DNA of 64,000 nucleotides, taken from NCBI RefSeq assembly GCF_007671685.1, contig NZ_VCNL01000006.1, positions 1-64,000 of the forward strand, read 5' to 3'. Shown piece after piece: positions 53,568-62,019 of this stretch (positions are counted from its first letter, which is position 1; every line of letters begins with the position of its first letter). This DNA comes from Halorubrum salsamenti (GTDB lineage Archaea > Halobacteriota > Halobacteria > Halobacteriales > Haloferacaceae). The notes beneath the pieces are model-generated. The model had not been told where the DNA came from. It did no database searches and was given only the letters and a program-made list of their open reading frames with translations. The position numbers and the translations under genes are program-made.

Positions 53568-54875
53568 ATGTCAACCACAGCCATGGGATCGTGGCAGCGG
53601 TACCGCGCGATACCGATCGTCTATCGGATCGGGGTGGCGTTCGTGCTCGGCTCGGTGTTCGGGCTCGTCGTCGGCCAGCCGGCGACGGCGCTCCAACCGC
53701 TCGGAGACATTTTCGTGAGTCTGTTGAGCATGCTGATCGTTCCGATCGTCCTGTTCACGCTGCTGATGGGGGCGCGTCGGCTCTCGCCGAGCAACCTCGG
53801 CAAGATCGGCGGACAGGTGGTCGGGCTGTACGCCCTCACCTCGGCCGTAGCGGTGGGCTTCGGACTGCTGGTCGCGAACCTCATCGATCCGGGAGCCAAC
53901 CTCGAACTGGGCGACGCGGAGGCCCAGACCGCCGAGGCGCCCGACATCGTCGAGGTGATCTTGGGGATCGTCCCCGAGAACCCGATCGGGGCGATGGCGT
54001 CGGGCGACATCCTCCCGATCATCTTCTTCGTCATCGTGTTCGGACTCGCGTTGGCGCTCGTCGAACAGTCGACCGACTCGACGGACATCCAGAACGGCGT
54101 CGAGTCGTTCTACAATCTGGCAGAGGCGGGCGCGGAAGCGATGTTCAAGGTCGTCTGGGGCGTGATGGAGTACGGCGTGATCGGCGTGTTCGCGCTGATG
54201 GCGGCGGTGTTCGGCGAGGCCGGCGTGGACGCGATCGTCCCGTTCGCGCTGCTCATCGCGACGCTCGTGATCGCCGTCGTCGCGCATATCGCGGTCGTCC
54301 ACCTCGGAATCATCGTGCGGCTGCTCGCCGGGCAGTCGCCGATCGGGTTCCTGACCGGCGGGCGCGACGCGCTGATCACCGCGCTGTCGATCCGCTCGTC
54401 GAGCGGGACGCTCCCGGTGACGATGGCGAACGCCGACAACAACTTCCACATCGACGAGGGGGTCTACAGCTTCTCGCTGCCGCTGGGCGCGACGATCAAC
54501 ATGGACGGCACCGCCCTCTATCAGGGCGTGGCGGCGGTGTTCGCCGCGAACCTCGTCGGCGTCCAGCTGTCGATCGCCGAGCAGGTGACGGTCGTCCTCG
54601 TCGCGGTGCTGGCGAGCGTCGGGGCCGCGGGCGTGCCGGGGACCGGGCTCATCATGTTGACGCTCGTGTTGACGCAGCTCGGGCTGCCGCTGGAAGTCGT
54701 CGGGTTCGTCGCGGGCGTCGACCCGATCCTGGACCGCCTGCGGACGATGACCAACATCAGCGGGGACCTCGCGGTCACCACGATCGTGGCGAAGTGGAAC
54801 GGCGCGATCGACTTCACGCAGGGTGCATGGGTCGGCGAGAGCGGCGAGCCCGACGTCGCCGCTGGCGACGATTGA
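53568..54875 (+). CDS. Dicarboxylate/amino-acid:cation symporter (DAACS family)
   Basis: A 435-residue membrane protein with eight transmembrane segments and two re-entrant loops. The family signatures are present: the serine-rich SIRSSSGTLPVTM and PLGATINMDGTALYQ (the Na+/substrate site in NMDGT), and AGVPGTGLIMLTL. It imports C4-dicarboxylates or acidic or neutral amino acids with Na+ or H+; the substrate is undetermined. The start is at 53568, with CTTACTTAGATAC near 53535-53547 as a probable promoter. It ends 52 nt from the convergent aconitase gene. Confidence 0.92.
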   Translation: MSTTAMGSWQRYRAIPIVYRIGVAFVLGSVFGLVVGQPATALQPLGDIFVSLLSMLIVPIVLFTLLMGARRLSPSNLGKIGGQVVGLYALTSAVAVGFGLLVANLIDPGANLELGDAEAQTAEAPDIVEVILGIVPENPIGAMASGDILPIIFFVIVFGLALALVEQSTDSTDIQNGVESFYNLAEAGAEAMFKVVWGVMEYGVIGVFALMAAVFGEAGVDAIVPFALLIATLVIAVVAHIAVVHLGIIVRLLAGQSPIGFLTGGRDALITALSIRSSSGTLPVTMANADNNFHIDEGVYSFSLPLGATINMDGTALYQGVAAVFAANLVGVQLSIAEQVTVVLVAVLASVGAAGVPGTGLIMLTLVLTQLGLPLEVVGFVAGVDPILDRLRTMTNISGDLAVTTIVAKWNGAIDFTQGAWVGESGEPDVAAGDD

Positions 54876-54927
54876 AAAAAGCGGAGCAGAATCGGAGCCG
54901 ACCGAGCGGTCGGCGTCGGCGGTCGCC

Positions 54928-56913
54928 TCAGTCGTCGGCCGGCGCCGCACCGGATCCGTCGTCGGCGTGCTGCTGTTTGACCCACGCGAGCTTGCCGCCG
55001 GCCGCGAGGATGTCGCGCTCGCGCTCGGAGGCGTCGAGGTCGGCGGTGAACTCCCACTCGCCGTTGACGCTCACGGTGAACTCCTCCTGCCCGGAGCGGA
55101 CGCCCGCGGGCACGTCGTCGACGATTTCGAGGTCGTCGCCCTGCTCGATCTTGTCGTACGTCTCCGAGTCGATCGCCAGAGGGACAATACCGAAGTTGAA
55201 CAGGTTCGCCTTGTGGATGCGGGCGAAGCTCTGCGCGAAGACGGCCTCGATGCCGAGGTACATCGGACAGAGGGCCGCGTGCTCACGCGAGGAGCCCTGC
55301 CCGTAGTTCTCCCCGGCCACGAGGACGCCGCCGTCGGCGTCGAGCGCGCGCTGCGCGAACGTATCGTCGACGCGCGAGAGCGTGAACTCGGAGAGCTTCT
55401 CGATGTTCGAGCGGAATTTCAGGATGTCCGCCGTCGCCGGGATGATGTGGTCGGTGGTGATATTGTCCTTCATCTTGAGAAGGGCTTCACCGCCGTCCAC
55501 GTCGATCCCGTCTTTGAGCGGCACGTCGCCGATGTTCGGGCCCTTGACGAGGCCGTCGTCGATCGCCTCGTCGGGCGAGATGATGTCGGAGTCGGACTCA
55601 CCCATGCCGGGGCCGTACTTCGTCCCCATCTCGAGGCCGGGCGCCTCGAGGTCGCCGAGGTCGTCGGCGAGATCGCGCGGATCGACGATCTCGCCGGTGA
55701 TGGCCGCCGCGGTGGCGACCTCGGGCGAGCAGAGGAAGACGGAGTCGTCTTCGATGCCGGAGCGACCCTCGAAGTTGCGGTTGAAGGTGCGCAGCGAGAC
55801 GGAGTCGGAGGCGGGCACGTGGCCGATACCGATACACGCGCCACACGTCGCCTCGGAGAAGTTGACGCCGGCCGCCATCATCTCCGCGGTCCAACCTTCG
55901 CGGGCCAGCATCTCGGAGGCCTGCTTGGAGCCGGGCGCGACGATCATCTCGGTTCCCTTCGAGACCTCGCGGCCCTCCAGCATCTTCGCGCTGGGGAGGA
56001 TGTCCTCGTAGGCGCCGTTGGTACAGGAGCCGACGATGACCTGCTCGACGTCGGTTCCCTCGTACTCGCTGACGGGGGCGACGTTGTCGGGCATCGAGGG
56101 GGCGGCCACGAGCGGCTCGAGCTCGCCGAGGTCGACCTCGATGGTCTCCGCGTACTCCGCGTCGTCGTCGGGCTGGAGGTCGACGTACTCCTCCTCGCGG
56201 TCCTGGCGCGCGAGCCAGTCTTTGGTCTTCTCGTCGGTCGCGAAGATCGAGGAGGTGGCGCCGAGCTCGGTGCCGAGGTTCGTGATCGTGGTGCGCTCGG
56301 GGATCGTGAGCTTCTCGGCGCCGGGGCCGGTGTACTCGAAGATCTTGCCGACGCCGCCCTTGACGGTCAGCTCGCCGAGCAGGTGGAGCGCGATGTCCTT
56401 GGCGGTCGCCCACTCGGGCAGCTCGCCTTCGAGGTGGACGTTGACGACTTCCGGCATCTCGACGTAGTAGGGGCCGCCGCCCATCGCGACGGCGATGTCG
56501 AGGCCGCCGGCGCCGATCGCGAGCTGGCCGAGCCCGCCGGGGGTCGGCGTGTGCGAGTCGGAGCCGAGCAGCGTCTTGCCGGGCGCCGCGAAGTTCTCCT
56601 TGTGGACCTGGTGGCAGATCCCGTTACCGGGCCGAGAGAAGTACGCGCCGTACGTGCCGGCTGCAGAGCGGAGGAAGCGGTGGTCGTCGGTGTTCTTGAA
56701 GTCGAACTGGTACGTCTGGTGGTCGCAGTACTGCGCGGCCAGCTCCGTCTGGACCTCGTCCAGATCGAGCGCCTCGAACTGGAGCCACACCATCGTCCCC
56801 GTGGTGTCCTGCGTCAGCACCTGGTCGATCTCGATACCGATCTCCTCGCCGGGCGTCAGCTCGCCCTCGACGAGATGGTTATCGAGGATCTTCTCCGTAA
56901 TCGTCTGTCCCAT
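54928..56913 (-). CDS. acnA: Aconitate hydratase
   Basis: 661 residues, the bacterial-type aconitase length of many archaea. Three 4Fe-4S ligands are visible: GSCTNG and CGAC, both cysteine sites, with the swivelling domain marked by GENYGQGSSREHAAL. It isomerises citrate to isocitrate in the TCA cycle and could moonlight as a homoaconitase-like enzyme. The start ATG at 56913 is 25-37 nt below GGTTTTATATCC, so it is leaderless. An Asp-rich tail (DDGSGAAPADD) ends the protein. Confidence 0.96.
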   Translation of the reverse strand: MGQTITEKILDNHLVEGELTPGEEIGIEIDQVLTQDTTGTMVWLQFEALDLDEVQTELAAQYCDHQTYQFDFKNTDDHRFLRSAAGTYGAYFSRPGNGICHQVHKENFAAPGKTLLGSDSHTPTPGGLGQLAIGAGGLDIAVAMGGGPYYVEMPEVVNVHLEGELPEWATAKDIALHLLGELTVKGGVGKIFEYTGPGAEKLTIPERTTITNLGTELGATSSIFATDEKTKDWLARQDREEEYVDLQPDDDAEYAETIEVDLGELEPLVAAPSMPDNVAPVSEYEGTDVEQVIVGSCTNGAYEDILPSAKMLEGREVSKGTEMIVAPGSKQASEMLAREGWTAEMMAAGVNFSEATCGACIGIGHVPASDSVSLRTFNRNFEGRSGIEDDSVFLCSPEVATAAAITGEIVDPRDLADDLGDLEAPGLEMGTKYGPGMGESDSDIISPDEAIDDGLVKGPNIGDVPLKDGIDVDGGEALLKMKDNITTDHIIPATADILKFRSNIEKLSEFTLSRVDDTFAQRALDADGGVLVAGENYGQGSSREHAALCPMYLGIEAVFAQSFARIHKANLFNFGIVPLAIDSETYDKIEQGDDLEIVDDVPAGVRSGQEEFTVSVNGEWEFTADLDASERERDILAAGGKLAWVKQQHADDGSGAAPADD

Positions 56914-56937
56914 ATCACGCGAAGATGGCTCTCCCGT

Positions 56938-56950
56938 GGATATAAAACCC
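56938..56950 (-). promoter_or_regulatory. TATA box of aconitase
   Basis: GGGTTTTATATCC on the minus strand, its nearest base 25 nt upstream of the ATG at 56913. Confidence 0.7.
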
Positions 56951-57015
56951 GCGAGTTTTTTGCAAGATCGACCGTGTTAGATCGGTAAAGGAAGCAAATA
57001 TTGCGGAATAGTACT

Positions 57016-57034
57016 CGTGGTATCATTTACCACG
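57016..57034. promoter_or_regulatory. Operator-like palindrome between acnA and dut
   Basis: CGTGGTA-TCATT-TACCACG, a perfect 7-bp inverted repeat with a 5-bp spacer in AT-rich DNA. Next to it (57053-57080) two TATA-like boxes, GTATATAAGG and CCTATATCC, face each other around AGGCC-GATAAA-GGCCT. These features could bind a dimeric regulator; none is identified. Confidence 0.45.
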
Positions 57035-57179
57035 TGAGAAATAGGCGTAACGAGTATATAAGGCCGATAAAGGCCTATATCCGCTGAAATCAGGGGTCTG
57101 AGCGAATACCGCGATCGAGACGATCGGCCCCGCGATCGCGGGCGACACCGTTTAGTCTCGCCCGCGGGTCCGGTGGGAC

Positions 57180-57653
57180 ATGTTCGACTCGGGAGCGACG
57201 GTCGCGGCGGCGCTCGATGAGGGCGGCGCCGACCTCAGTGACGCACAGCGACAGCCGAACGGCGTCGACCTCACGGTCGGCGCCGTCTTCGAGCAGACGG
57301 ATCCGGGCGCGATCCGCCGCGACGGCAAGCGGGTCGGCGAGCGCGCGGAGCTGGAGCCGGAGGACGGCGCGTACCGACTGGAAGCGGGCACGTACGTGGT
57401 CCGGTATGGCGAGCCGGTGCGGATCCCCGACGAGCGGATCGGGTTCGTGCTCCCGCGGTCGACGCTGCTGCGCAACTCCTGTACCCTCGACACCGCGGTC
57501 TGGGACGCGGGCTACGAGGGCGTCGGTGAAGGTCGCCTCGACGTGGGTCACGAGATCGCGATCGAACCGGGCGCGCGGATCGGTCAGTTGGTGCTCGCGG
57601 CCGCCGACCACGAGGGGACCTACGAGGGAGAGTACCAGGGCGAGCGGCTCTAA
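57180..57653 (+). CDS. dut: dUTPase / dCTP deaminase family nucleotide hydrolase
   Basis: 157 residues. The dUTPase/dCTP deaminase trimer fold is clear: QRQPNGVDLTVGAVFEQT, then IGFVLPRSTLLRNSCTLDTAV (the active-site loop with Arg-Ser and the following Asp-Thr-Ala), and WDAGYEGVGEGRLDVGHEIA. It hydrolyses dUTP to dUMP, keeping uracil out of DNA; a deaminase role is less likely at this length. The ATG at 57180 follows CGTTTAGTC (57150-57158) by about 25 nt. Confidence 0.87.
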   Translation: MFDSGATVAAALDEGGADLSDAQRQPNGVDLTVGAVFEQTDPGAIRRDGKRVGERAELEPEDGAYRLEAGTYVVRYGEPVRIPDERIGFVLPRSTLLRNSCTLDTAVWDAGYEGVGEGRLDVGHEIAIEPGARIGQLVLAAADHEGTYEGEYQGERL

Positions 57654-57787
57654 GTCCGAGCGGTGACCGTGGTCGCGGCGATCCCTGCCGAGGACGGTGA
57701 ACCGAGGCTATAAGCCGCGATCCGAGAGGCGACGAGACGACCCACCTGATCGAGAGAGACCGGCAGCTCAGGGATAGTGAAAGGAAC

Positions 57788-57892
57788 GAACGGCACGCCC
57801 GTGCCGTGAAAAGGTGGCACGGGCGTGCCGTTCAGTAGGTCCCCGCTGACGCTTCGGCCCTCCAAGCGAAGCGTCACCTGAAACAAGCGGGG
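57788..57892. ncRNA. Candidate structured RNA element with two perfect hairpins
   Basis: Helix 1: 18-bp perfect arms 57788-57805 and 57816-57833 (GAACGGCACGCCCGTGCC and its complement) around the 10-nt loop GTGAAAAGGT. Helix 2: TGACGCTTCG (57847-57856) with CGAAGCGTCA (57867-57876), 10-nt loop GCCCTCCAAG, enclosed by CCCCGC (57841-57846) with GCGGGG (57887-57892). TATA-like sequences flank it on both sides: GGCTATAAG at 57706-57714 reading forward, and CGCTTAAGTGG at about 57897-57907 reading in reverse. It lies between convergent genes in a 324-nt gap with no protein. It could also be a bidirectional terminator or processing site. Confidence 0.5.
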
Positions 57893-57977
57893 GAATCCAC
57901 TTAAGCGTGCCGGGGGCGGCAGGCTTGTCGTATTAGACACCGGCGAGATATTCACAAGACCGGGGGAACGGCGCCGG

Positions 57978-59354
57978 CTACTGCTTCGCCGGGTGGTCGT
58001 CGCGGAGCCGAGACTGGCCCGTCCCGAGGAGTCGCTCGCGGAGGGTGCCGTCGCCGCGCGGCGAGTCCCCCTCGTCGTTCGGGTCGGAGACGAGCCCGCG
58101 CTCGCGCAGCTCGGGGACGACGAGGTCGACGAAGTCGGTCAGCGAGTCGGGGCGGACCACCTCCTTCACGTTGAATCCGTGGACGCCGACCTCTTCGTGC
58201 CAGTACTCCAGCTCGTCGGCGATCTGCTCCGGGGTGCCGACGATCTTCGGGGAGGTGGTGCCGAGCCCGCAGAACTCGGCGACCTCGCGGACGGTCCACT
58301 CGCGGTCCGGCTGGGCCTTCGTGAACGCGTTCATCGTCCCCTGGATCGCGTCGGTCTCGATGTGTTCGACCTTCTGGTCGGGGTCGAGCTCCGACAGGTC
58401 CATGTCGAGGAACCCGGAGAGCAGCGCGAGCGTCGCCTCGACGTCGACGTGATCTTTATACGTCTCGTGTTTCGCTTCGGCGGCCGCCTCCGTCTCGCCG
58501 ACGATCGGTACGACGCCGATGAAGAATTTGAGGCTCTCGGGGTCCCGACCGTGGTCGGCCGCCCGCGACTTCACGTCCGTCATGTACTCGCGGACGCCCT
58601 CCTCGGTGGGCTGGCTGGCGAACACCGCCTCGGCGTTCGCGGACGCGAACTCCCGCCCGCGGTCCGACGAGCCCGCCTGATAGATAACGGGCGTGCGCTG
58701 CGGGGAAGGCTCGCAGCCGTGGGGGCCGGGCACCGAGAAGTGCTCGCCCTCGTGGCCGATCGCCGAGACCTTCTCCGGGTCGGTGTACCGCCCGGACTCG
58801 CGGTCGACCTCGACGGCGTCGTCGTCCCACGACTCCTCCCAGAGCTCGTAACAGACGTCGAGGAACTCGTCCGCCCGATCGTAGCGGGTCTGCTTGTCCA
58901 TCCGCTCGTCGAGCCCGAGGTTCTCGGCGGCCGACTGGAGGTACGAGGTGACGACGTTGAGCGCGACCCGTCCGTCGGTGAGGTGGTCGAGCGTGGAGAA
59001 CTCCCGTGCAAGCTGATAGGGGTGGGTGTAGGTGGTCGAGCGCGTCACGGCGAAGCCGAGGTCGTCGGTGACCTCCGCCATCGCGGGGACGACCAGCTGC
59101 GGGTCGCTCGCGGGCGTCTGAACCGCCTTCTCGACGGCCGTCTCGCGGTCGTCGCCGTACACGTCGTAGATCCCGCGCACGTCGGCGAAGAACACCGCGT
59201 CGAAGCCGCCGCGCTCGGCGGTGCGCGCGACCTCGGTCCAGTACTCGCGGTCGGTGTACTCCGGCGACCGGTCACCGGGGTAGGTCCACGACCCGGGCGA
59301 GACGTGCTCGACCGAGGCCATGGTGAAGAGGTTGAGATGCAGGTGGTCGGACAT
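57978..59354 (-). CDS. LLM-class flavin monooxygenase (NtaA/SnaA/DszA type)
   Basis: 458 residues. Class landmarks: LNLFTMASVEHVSPGSW at the N terminus, RSTTYTHPYQLAREFSTLDH, GRVALNVVTSYLQSAAENLG and TPVIYQAGSSDRGREFASAN. Members are TIM-barrel, FMNH2-dependent monooxygenases acting on chelators, sulfones or similar xenobiotics with a separate flavin reductase, which is not encoded nearby. The substrate is unknown. The start is the ATG at 59354. It faces the dut gene across the structured region. Confidence 0.9.
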   Translation of the reverse strand: MSDHLHLNLFTMASVEHVSPGSWTYPGDRSPEYTDREYWTEVARTAERGGFDAVFFADVRGIYDVYGDDRETAVEKAVQTPASDPQLVVPAMAEVTDDLGFAVTRSTTYTHPYQLAREFSTLDHLTDGRVALNVVTSYLQSAAENLGLDERMDKQTRYDRADEFLDVCYELWEESWDDDAVEVDRESGRYTDPEKVSAIGHEGEHFSVPGPHGCEPSPQRTPVIYQAGSSDRGREFASANAEAVFASQPTEEGVREYMTDVKSRAADHGRDPESLKFFIGVVPIVGETEAAAEAKHETYKDHVDVEATLALLSGFLDMDLSELDPDQKVEHIETDAIQGTMNAFTKAQPDREWTVREVAEFCGLGTTSPKIVGTPEQIADELEYWHEEVGVHGFNVKEVVRPDSLTDFVDLVVPELRERGLVSDPNDEGDSPRGDGTLRERLLGTGQSRLRDDHPAKQ

Positions 59355-59456
59355 GGATCGCGGTACGCGATCCGCGGGTAATACCCCACAGAAAGGGGCG
59401 GCACTTGTCGGCGTCGGGGACGCACCGCCGAGAAAAGCGGGAGAATCGGACCGGGG

Positions 59457-59861
59457 CTACGGCGACGGCGCCTCCGGCGAGGAGACGTACGCGGCGAAGT
59501 CGGAGGTGGTGATGATCCCGATCGGCTCATCTCCGTCGACGACGGGGACGTGGTGGAACCCGTGTTCGACCATCGTTGCGGCCACCGCCGAAACAGAATC
59601 CTGCGCGCCGGCCGTGATCGGGTCGGGACTCATGTACCGCTCGACGGTGGTCTCGGCTTTCGGCTGGCTCTTCGCCACGATGTCGACGAAGTCGGTCGTG
59701 GTGAGGATGCCGACGAGAGCGCCGTCGTCGACGACCAGCGCCGAACTGATGTCGTTGTCGAGCAGCACGGCCGCCGCGTCCTCGACCAGCGTGTCCGGCG
59801 TCACCGTGTGGAGTTCGCTTGTCATCAACCGCGCGACGAAGACGTCATCGATGTCGTCCAT
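59457..59861 (-). CDS. CBS-pair protein
   Basis: 134 residues with two CBS motifs and nothing else: VARLMTSELHTVTPDTLVED, SSALVVDDGALVGILTTTDF and VERYMSPDPITAGAQDSVSA, HVPVVDGDEPIGIITTSDF. Such stand-alone pairs bind adenine nucleotides and act as energy sensors; the partner is unknown. The ATG at 59861 lies 22-31 nt below CCCTTATACT (59883-59892), fixing the start; a longer frame would cross the promoter. Confidence 0.92.
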   Translation of the reverse strand: MDDIDDVFVARLMTSELHTVTPDTLVEDAAAVLLDNDISSALVVDDGALVGILTTTDFVDIVAKSQPKAETTVERYMSPDPITAGAQDSVSAVAATMVEHGFHHVPVVDGDEPIGIITTSDFAAYVSSPEAPSP

Positions 59862-59908
59862 ACGTGAGAGTCCGTCTCTCGAAGTATAAGGGTTCCCACG
59901 AGTGCCCC

Positions 59909-60865
59909 TCACAGGAACCGTGAGAGCCCGGATTGGCGGCGGGGGCCGTCGCCGTCGGGATCGGCCACCCACGCGGTCCGCTCGTCGCGGAGGCGCTCCC
60001 GGTCGGTCGCAGGGGGATCCGCGGACTCGCGCGCGTCACAGGTCGGCCCGCAGTCGCGTCCGGGGTCGACGACGCGGTCGAACCGGTCGCAGTACGGGCG
60101 CCCGTCGGCAGTCGTCGTCGCGTGCGCGCAGGAAGAGGGGTCCGGACGCCACCCCTTTCCGTAGGCGCGCTCGGCGATCCGGCGGCGTTTCCGCGCCTTC
60201 GCGGCGGAGTCGACGAGCGCCACGTCGGTCCGGAGCGCGCGTTCCTCGCGGATCTCGACGCCGGGCGCGTCGGGTGCGAGTGGCATCGGCTCCCGGACGA
60301 CCTCGCGCTCGCCGGTCTCGGGATCGAACCGCCAGACGCCGACCGCCTCGGGGATCCGGTTGAGGTGCGCGCGGGTGACGTACGAGGCAGTGGCGAGAAT
60401 CACCTCATCGAACAGGCCGAGCGCGGCGTCGTATCGCAGTTGGGCCGCCAGATCGCCGGGCGTGCCGAGGTCCGGCTTGTTCTCGATCGCGGTCAGCGAG
60501 CCGACCCAGTCGTCGGGGTATCGGGCGGTCGCGCGCACGACCGGCCGCCCGTCGCGGCGCTCGCGTTCGAGGTAGCCGATCTCGGCCGCGCGCTCCGCGA
60601 TCGCCTCTGCGCGGTCCGGCGGGAGGTCGAACGCCTCCGAGACCGGGACCGCCGCTCCCGGTCCGACCGCCGCCTCGATCGCGGGGTCCGGGATCCGGTC
60701 GGGCGCGATCGCCGCGCGCCGATCGAACTCCGGGCCGGGCGTCAGCACGCAGACGTCGACGATCCGGCCGCCGGGGTTCTCGATCCCGGCCCCGAGCTGG
60801 CGGGCGACGACGCGGTTCGGCGATTCGAGCGCGGCACACAGCGCCAGCTCGAACCGGAACTCCAT
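59909..60865 (-). CDS. Haloarchaeal protein (DUF5787-like), possible PD-(D/E)XK nuclease with Cys cluster
   Basis: 318 residues. N-terminal region FRFELALCAALESPNRVVAR, then GGRIVDVCVL with Asp37; a middle winged-helix-like part (DRAEAIAERAAEIGYLERER); then TAIENKPDL with Glu128 and Lys130, and LAAQLRYDAALGLFDEVILA with Gln142 and Tyr145. The D...ExK...Q pattern is that of the PD-(D/E)XK nuclease fold. Four C-terminal cysteines (246, 259, 272, 276; SSCAHATTT, PYCDRF, RDCGPTC) could bind zinc or a 4Fe-4S cluster, as in Cas4/AddB nucleases. From memory homologues are labelled DUF5787; the nuclease idea is my inference. Confidence 0.75.
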   Translation of the reverse strand: MEFRFELALCAALESPNRVVARQLGAGIENPGGRIVDVCVLTPGPEFDRRAAIAPDRIPDPAIEAAVGPGAAVPVSEAFDLPPDRAEAIAERAAEIGYLERERRDGRPVVRATARYPDDWVGSLTAIENKPDLGTPGDLAAQLRYDAALGLFDEVILATASYVTRAHLNRIPEAVGVWRFDPETGEREVVREPMPLAPDAPGVEIREERALRTDVALVDSAAKARKRRRIAERAYGKGWRPDPSSCAHATTTADGRPYCDRFDRVVDPGRDCGPTCDARESADPPATDRERLRDERTAWVADPDGDGPRRQSGLSRFL

Positions 60866-60980
60866 GGGCGAGGGAGGGGCGCGTGAGAGTAAAGCGCGTC
60901 GGCGGCGAGAGCGGAGGGGACGGTCACGATCGACCCACCGCGGTCGAAACCGGTATTCCCGGCCGGCGCCAACGGCGACC

Positions 60981-61364
60981 ATGCGCCGGGTCACCCGGAA
61001 CCTCCTCATTGCGATCGCCTTGGTGGTCGTCGCCCTGCTCGCGTTGGGGGCGCTCCCCAGCTACCTCGGGAGCGGCGACCCCTACTACCTCACCGCCGAA
61101 CCGATCGAGACGAACGAGACCGCGGCCGACGTGAACAACGTCACCGACCGCCGGTACCCGTTCCTCACGGGCGCACTCACGAGCGACGACGGCCGCTCCG
61201 AAGGGTATCAGACCGGGCCGTACGGGGTGAAAGAGTGGTTCACCCACACCCCGTTCGACGAGGTGGACGCGCTCACCCAACAGGTGCCGGAGGCGGCGAC
61301 CGACGACGGAGTCCGGGTCCGCCGCGACGGGCGGGTCTACCACGTGGAGGTGGTGCAGCCGTGA
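60981..61364 (+). CDS. Small membrane-anchored protein
   Basis: 127 residues: an N-terminal membrane anchor (RNLLIAIALVVVALLALGAL) and a ~100-residue exported domain (GSGDPYYLTAEPIETNETAA, YPFLTGALTSDDGRSEGYQT, TPFDEVDALTQQVPEAATDD). No cysteine lipobox and no known family. The ATG at 60981 begins the hydrophobic segment after MRRVTR. Its stop overlaps the Nudix GTG start by four bases (GTGA), so they form an operon. Confidence 0.78.
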   Translation: MRRVTRNLLIAIALVVVALLALGALPSYLGSGDPYYLTAEPIETNETAADVNNVTDRRYPFLTGALTSDDGRSEGYQTGPYGVKEWFTHTPFDEVDALTQQVPEAATDDGVRVRRDGRVYHVEVVQP

Positions 61365-61951
61365 GCGACGACCTCGGCGACCTGCCGGCGTTCGACGACG
61401 GGCGGAATCACTCGCTGCCGGGCGAGCCGGAGTGGCCGGTCCGGGAGGTCGTCGTCGAGTACGACGAGGGGTGGTTCGTCGGCGGGTACGACCGCGTCGA
61501 GCAGCCGGACGGGTCGGAGAAGAAGTACTACTGGGCGGAGCTGTCGCCCGCGACGGTCGTGGTCGCGGTCGCCGACGACCGGGTCCTGTTCGTCGAGCAG
61601 TACCGCCCGACCGTACGGAACACCCAGCTGGAGCTCCCCGCGGGAATCGTCGAGGCCGGAGAGTCGTACACCGCGGCCGCCGCGCGCGAGCTCGCCGAGG
61701 AGACCGGCTTCGCGCCGTCCTCGACCGCGCTGCTGCAGGAGGTGTGGTGTTCGACCGGCGTGTTGCGCCACACGCGCGGCTACGTGTTCGCGGAGGGGTT
61801 AGAGCCCGTCGACGTCGACCACGACAGCAACGAGTTCCTCGTCCCGCGGACGGTTCCGATCGACGAGGCGCTGGACGTCGCCCGAGAGCCCCCGACGAAC
61901 GACGCGACGCTGGAGGGGTTGCTGTTGGCCGAAGAAGAAGGGCTCCTGTAG
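61361..61951 (+). CDS. Nudix hydrolase (ADP-ribose pyrophosphatase-like)
   Basis: 196 residues with a textbook Nudix box, GIVEAGESYTAAAARELAEE plus TGF (pattern GX5EX7REUXEEXGU). Upstream VVVAVADDRVLFVEQYRP and downstream YVFAEGLEPVD fit the ADP-ribose/nucleotide-sugar pyrophosphatase group, which hydrolyses ADP-ribose to AMP. GTG start at 61361, overlapping the preceding stop. NAD synthase follows 68 nt downstream, a sensible neighbour for an enzyme of NAD and ADP-ribose turnover. Confidence 0.9.
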   Translation: MSDDLGDLPAFDDGRNHSLPGEPEWPVREVVVEYDEGWFVGGYDRVEQPDGSEKKYYWAELSPATVVVAVADDRVLFVEQYRPTVRNTQLELPAGIVEAGESYTAAAARELAEETGFAPSSTALLQEVWCSTGVLRHTRGYVFAEGLEPVDVDHDSNEFLVPRTVPIDEALDVAREPPTNDATLEGLLLAEEEGLL

Positions 61952-62019
61952 AACCCGACGCGCGTCCAGTTCCCCGCGCCGACGGGGAGGTATTAGTCGC
62001 CCCGGTCCCAGACTCACCC

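Noticed and set aside
57788-57833. Simple intrinsic terminator
   Set aside because: The 18-bp hairpin lacks a following U-tract, and a second helix with a closing stem lies directly beside it.
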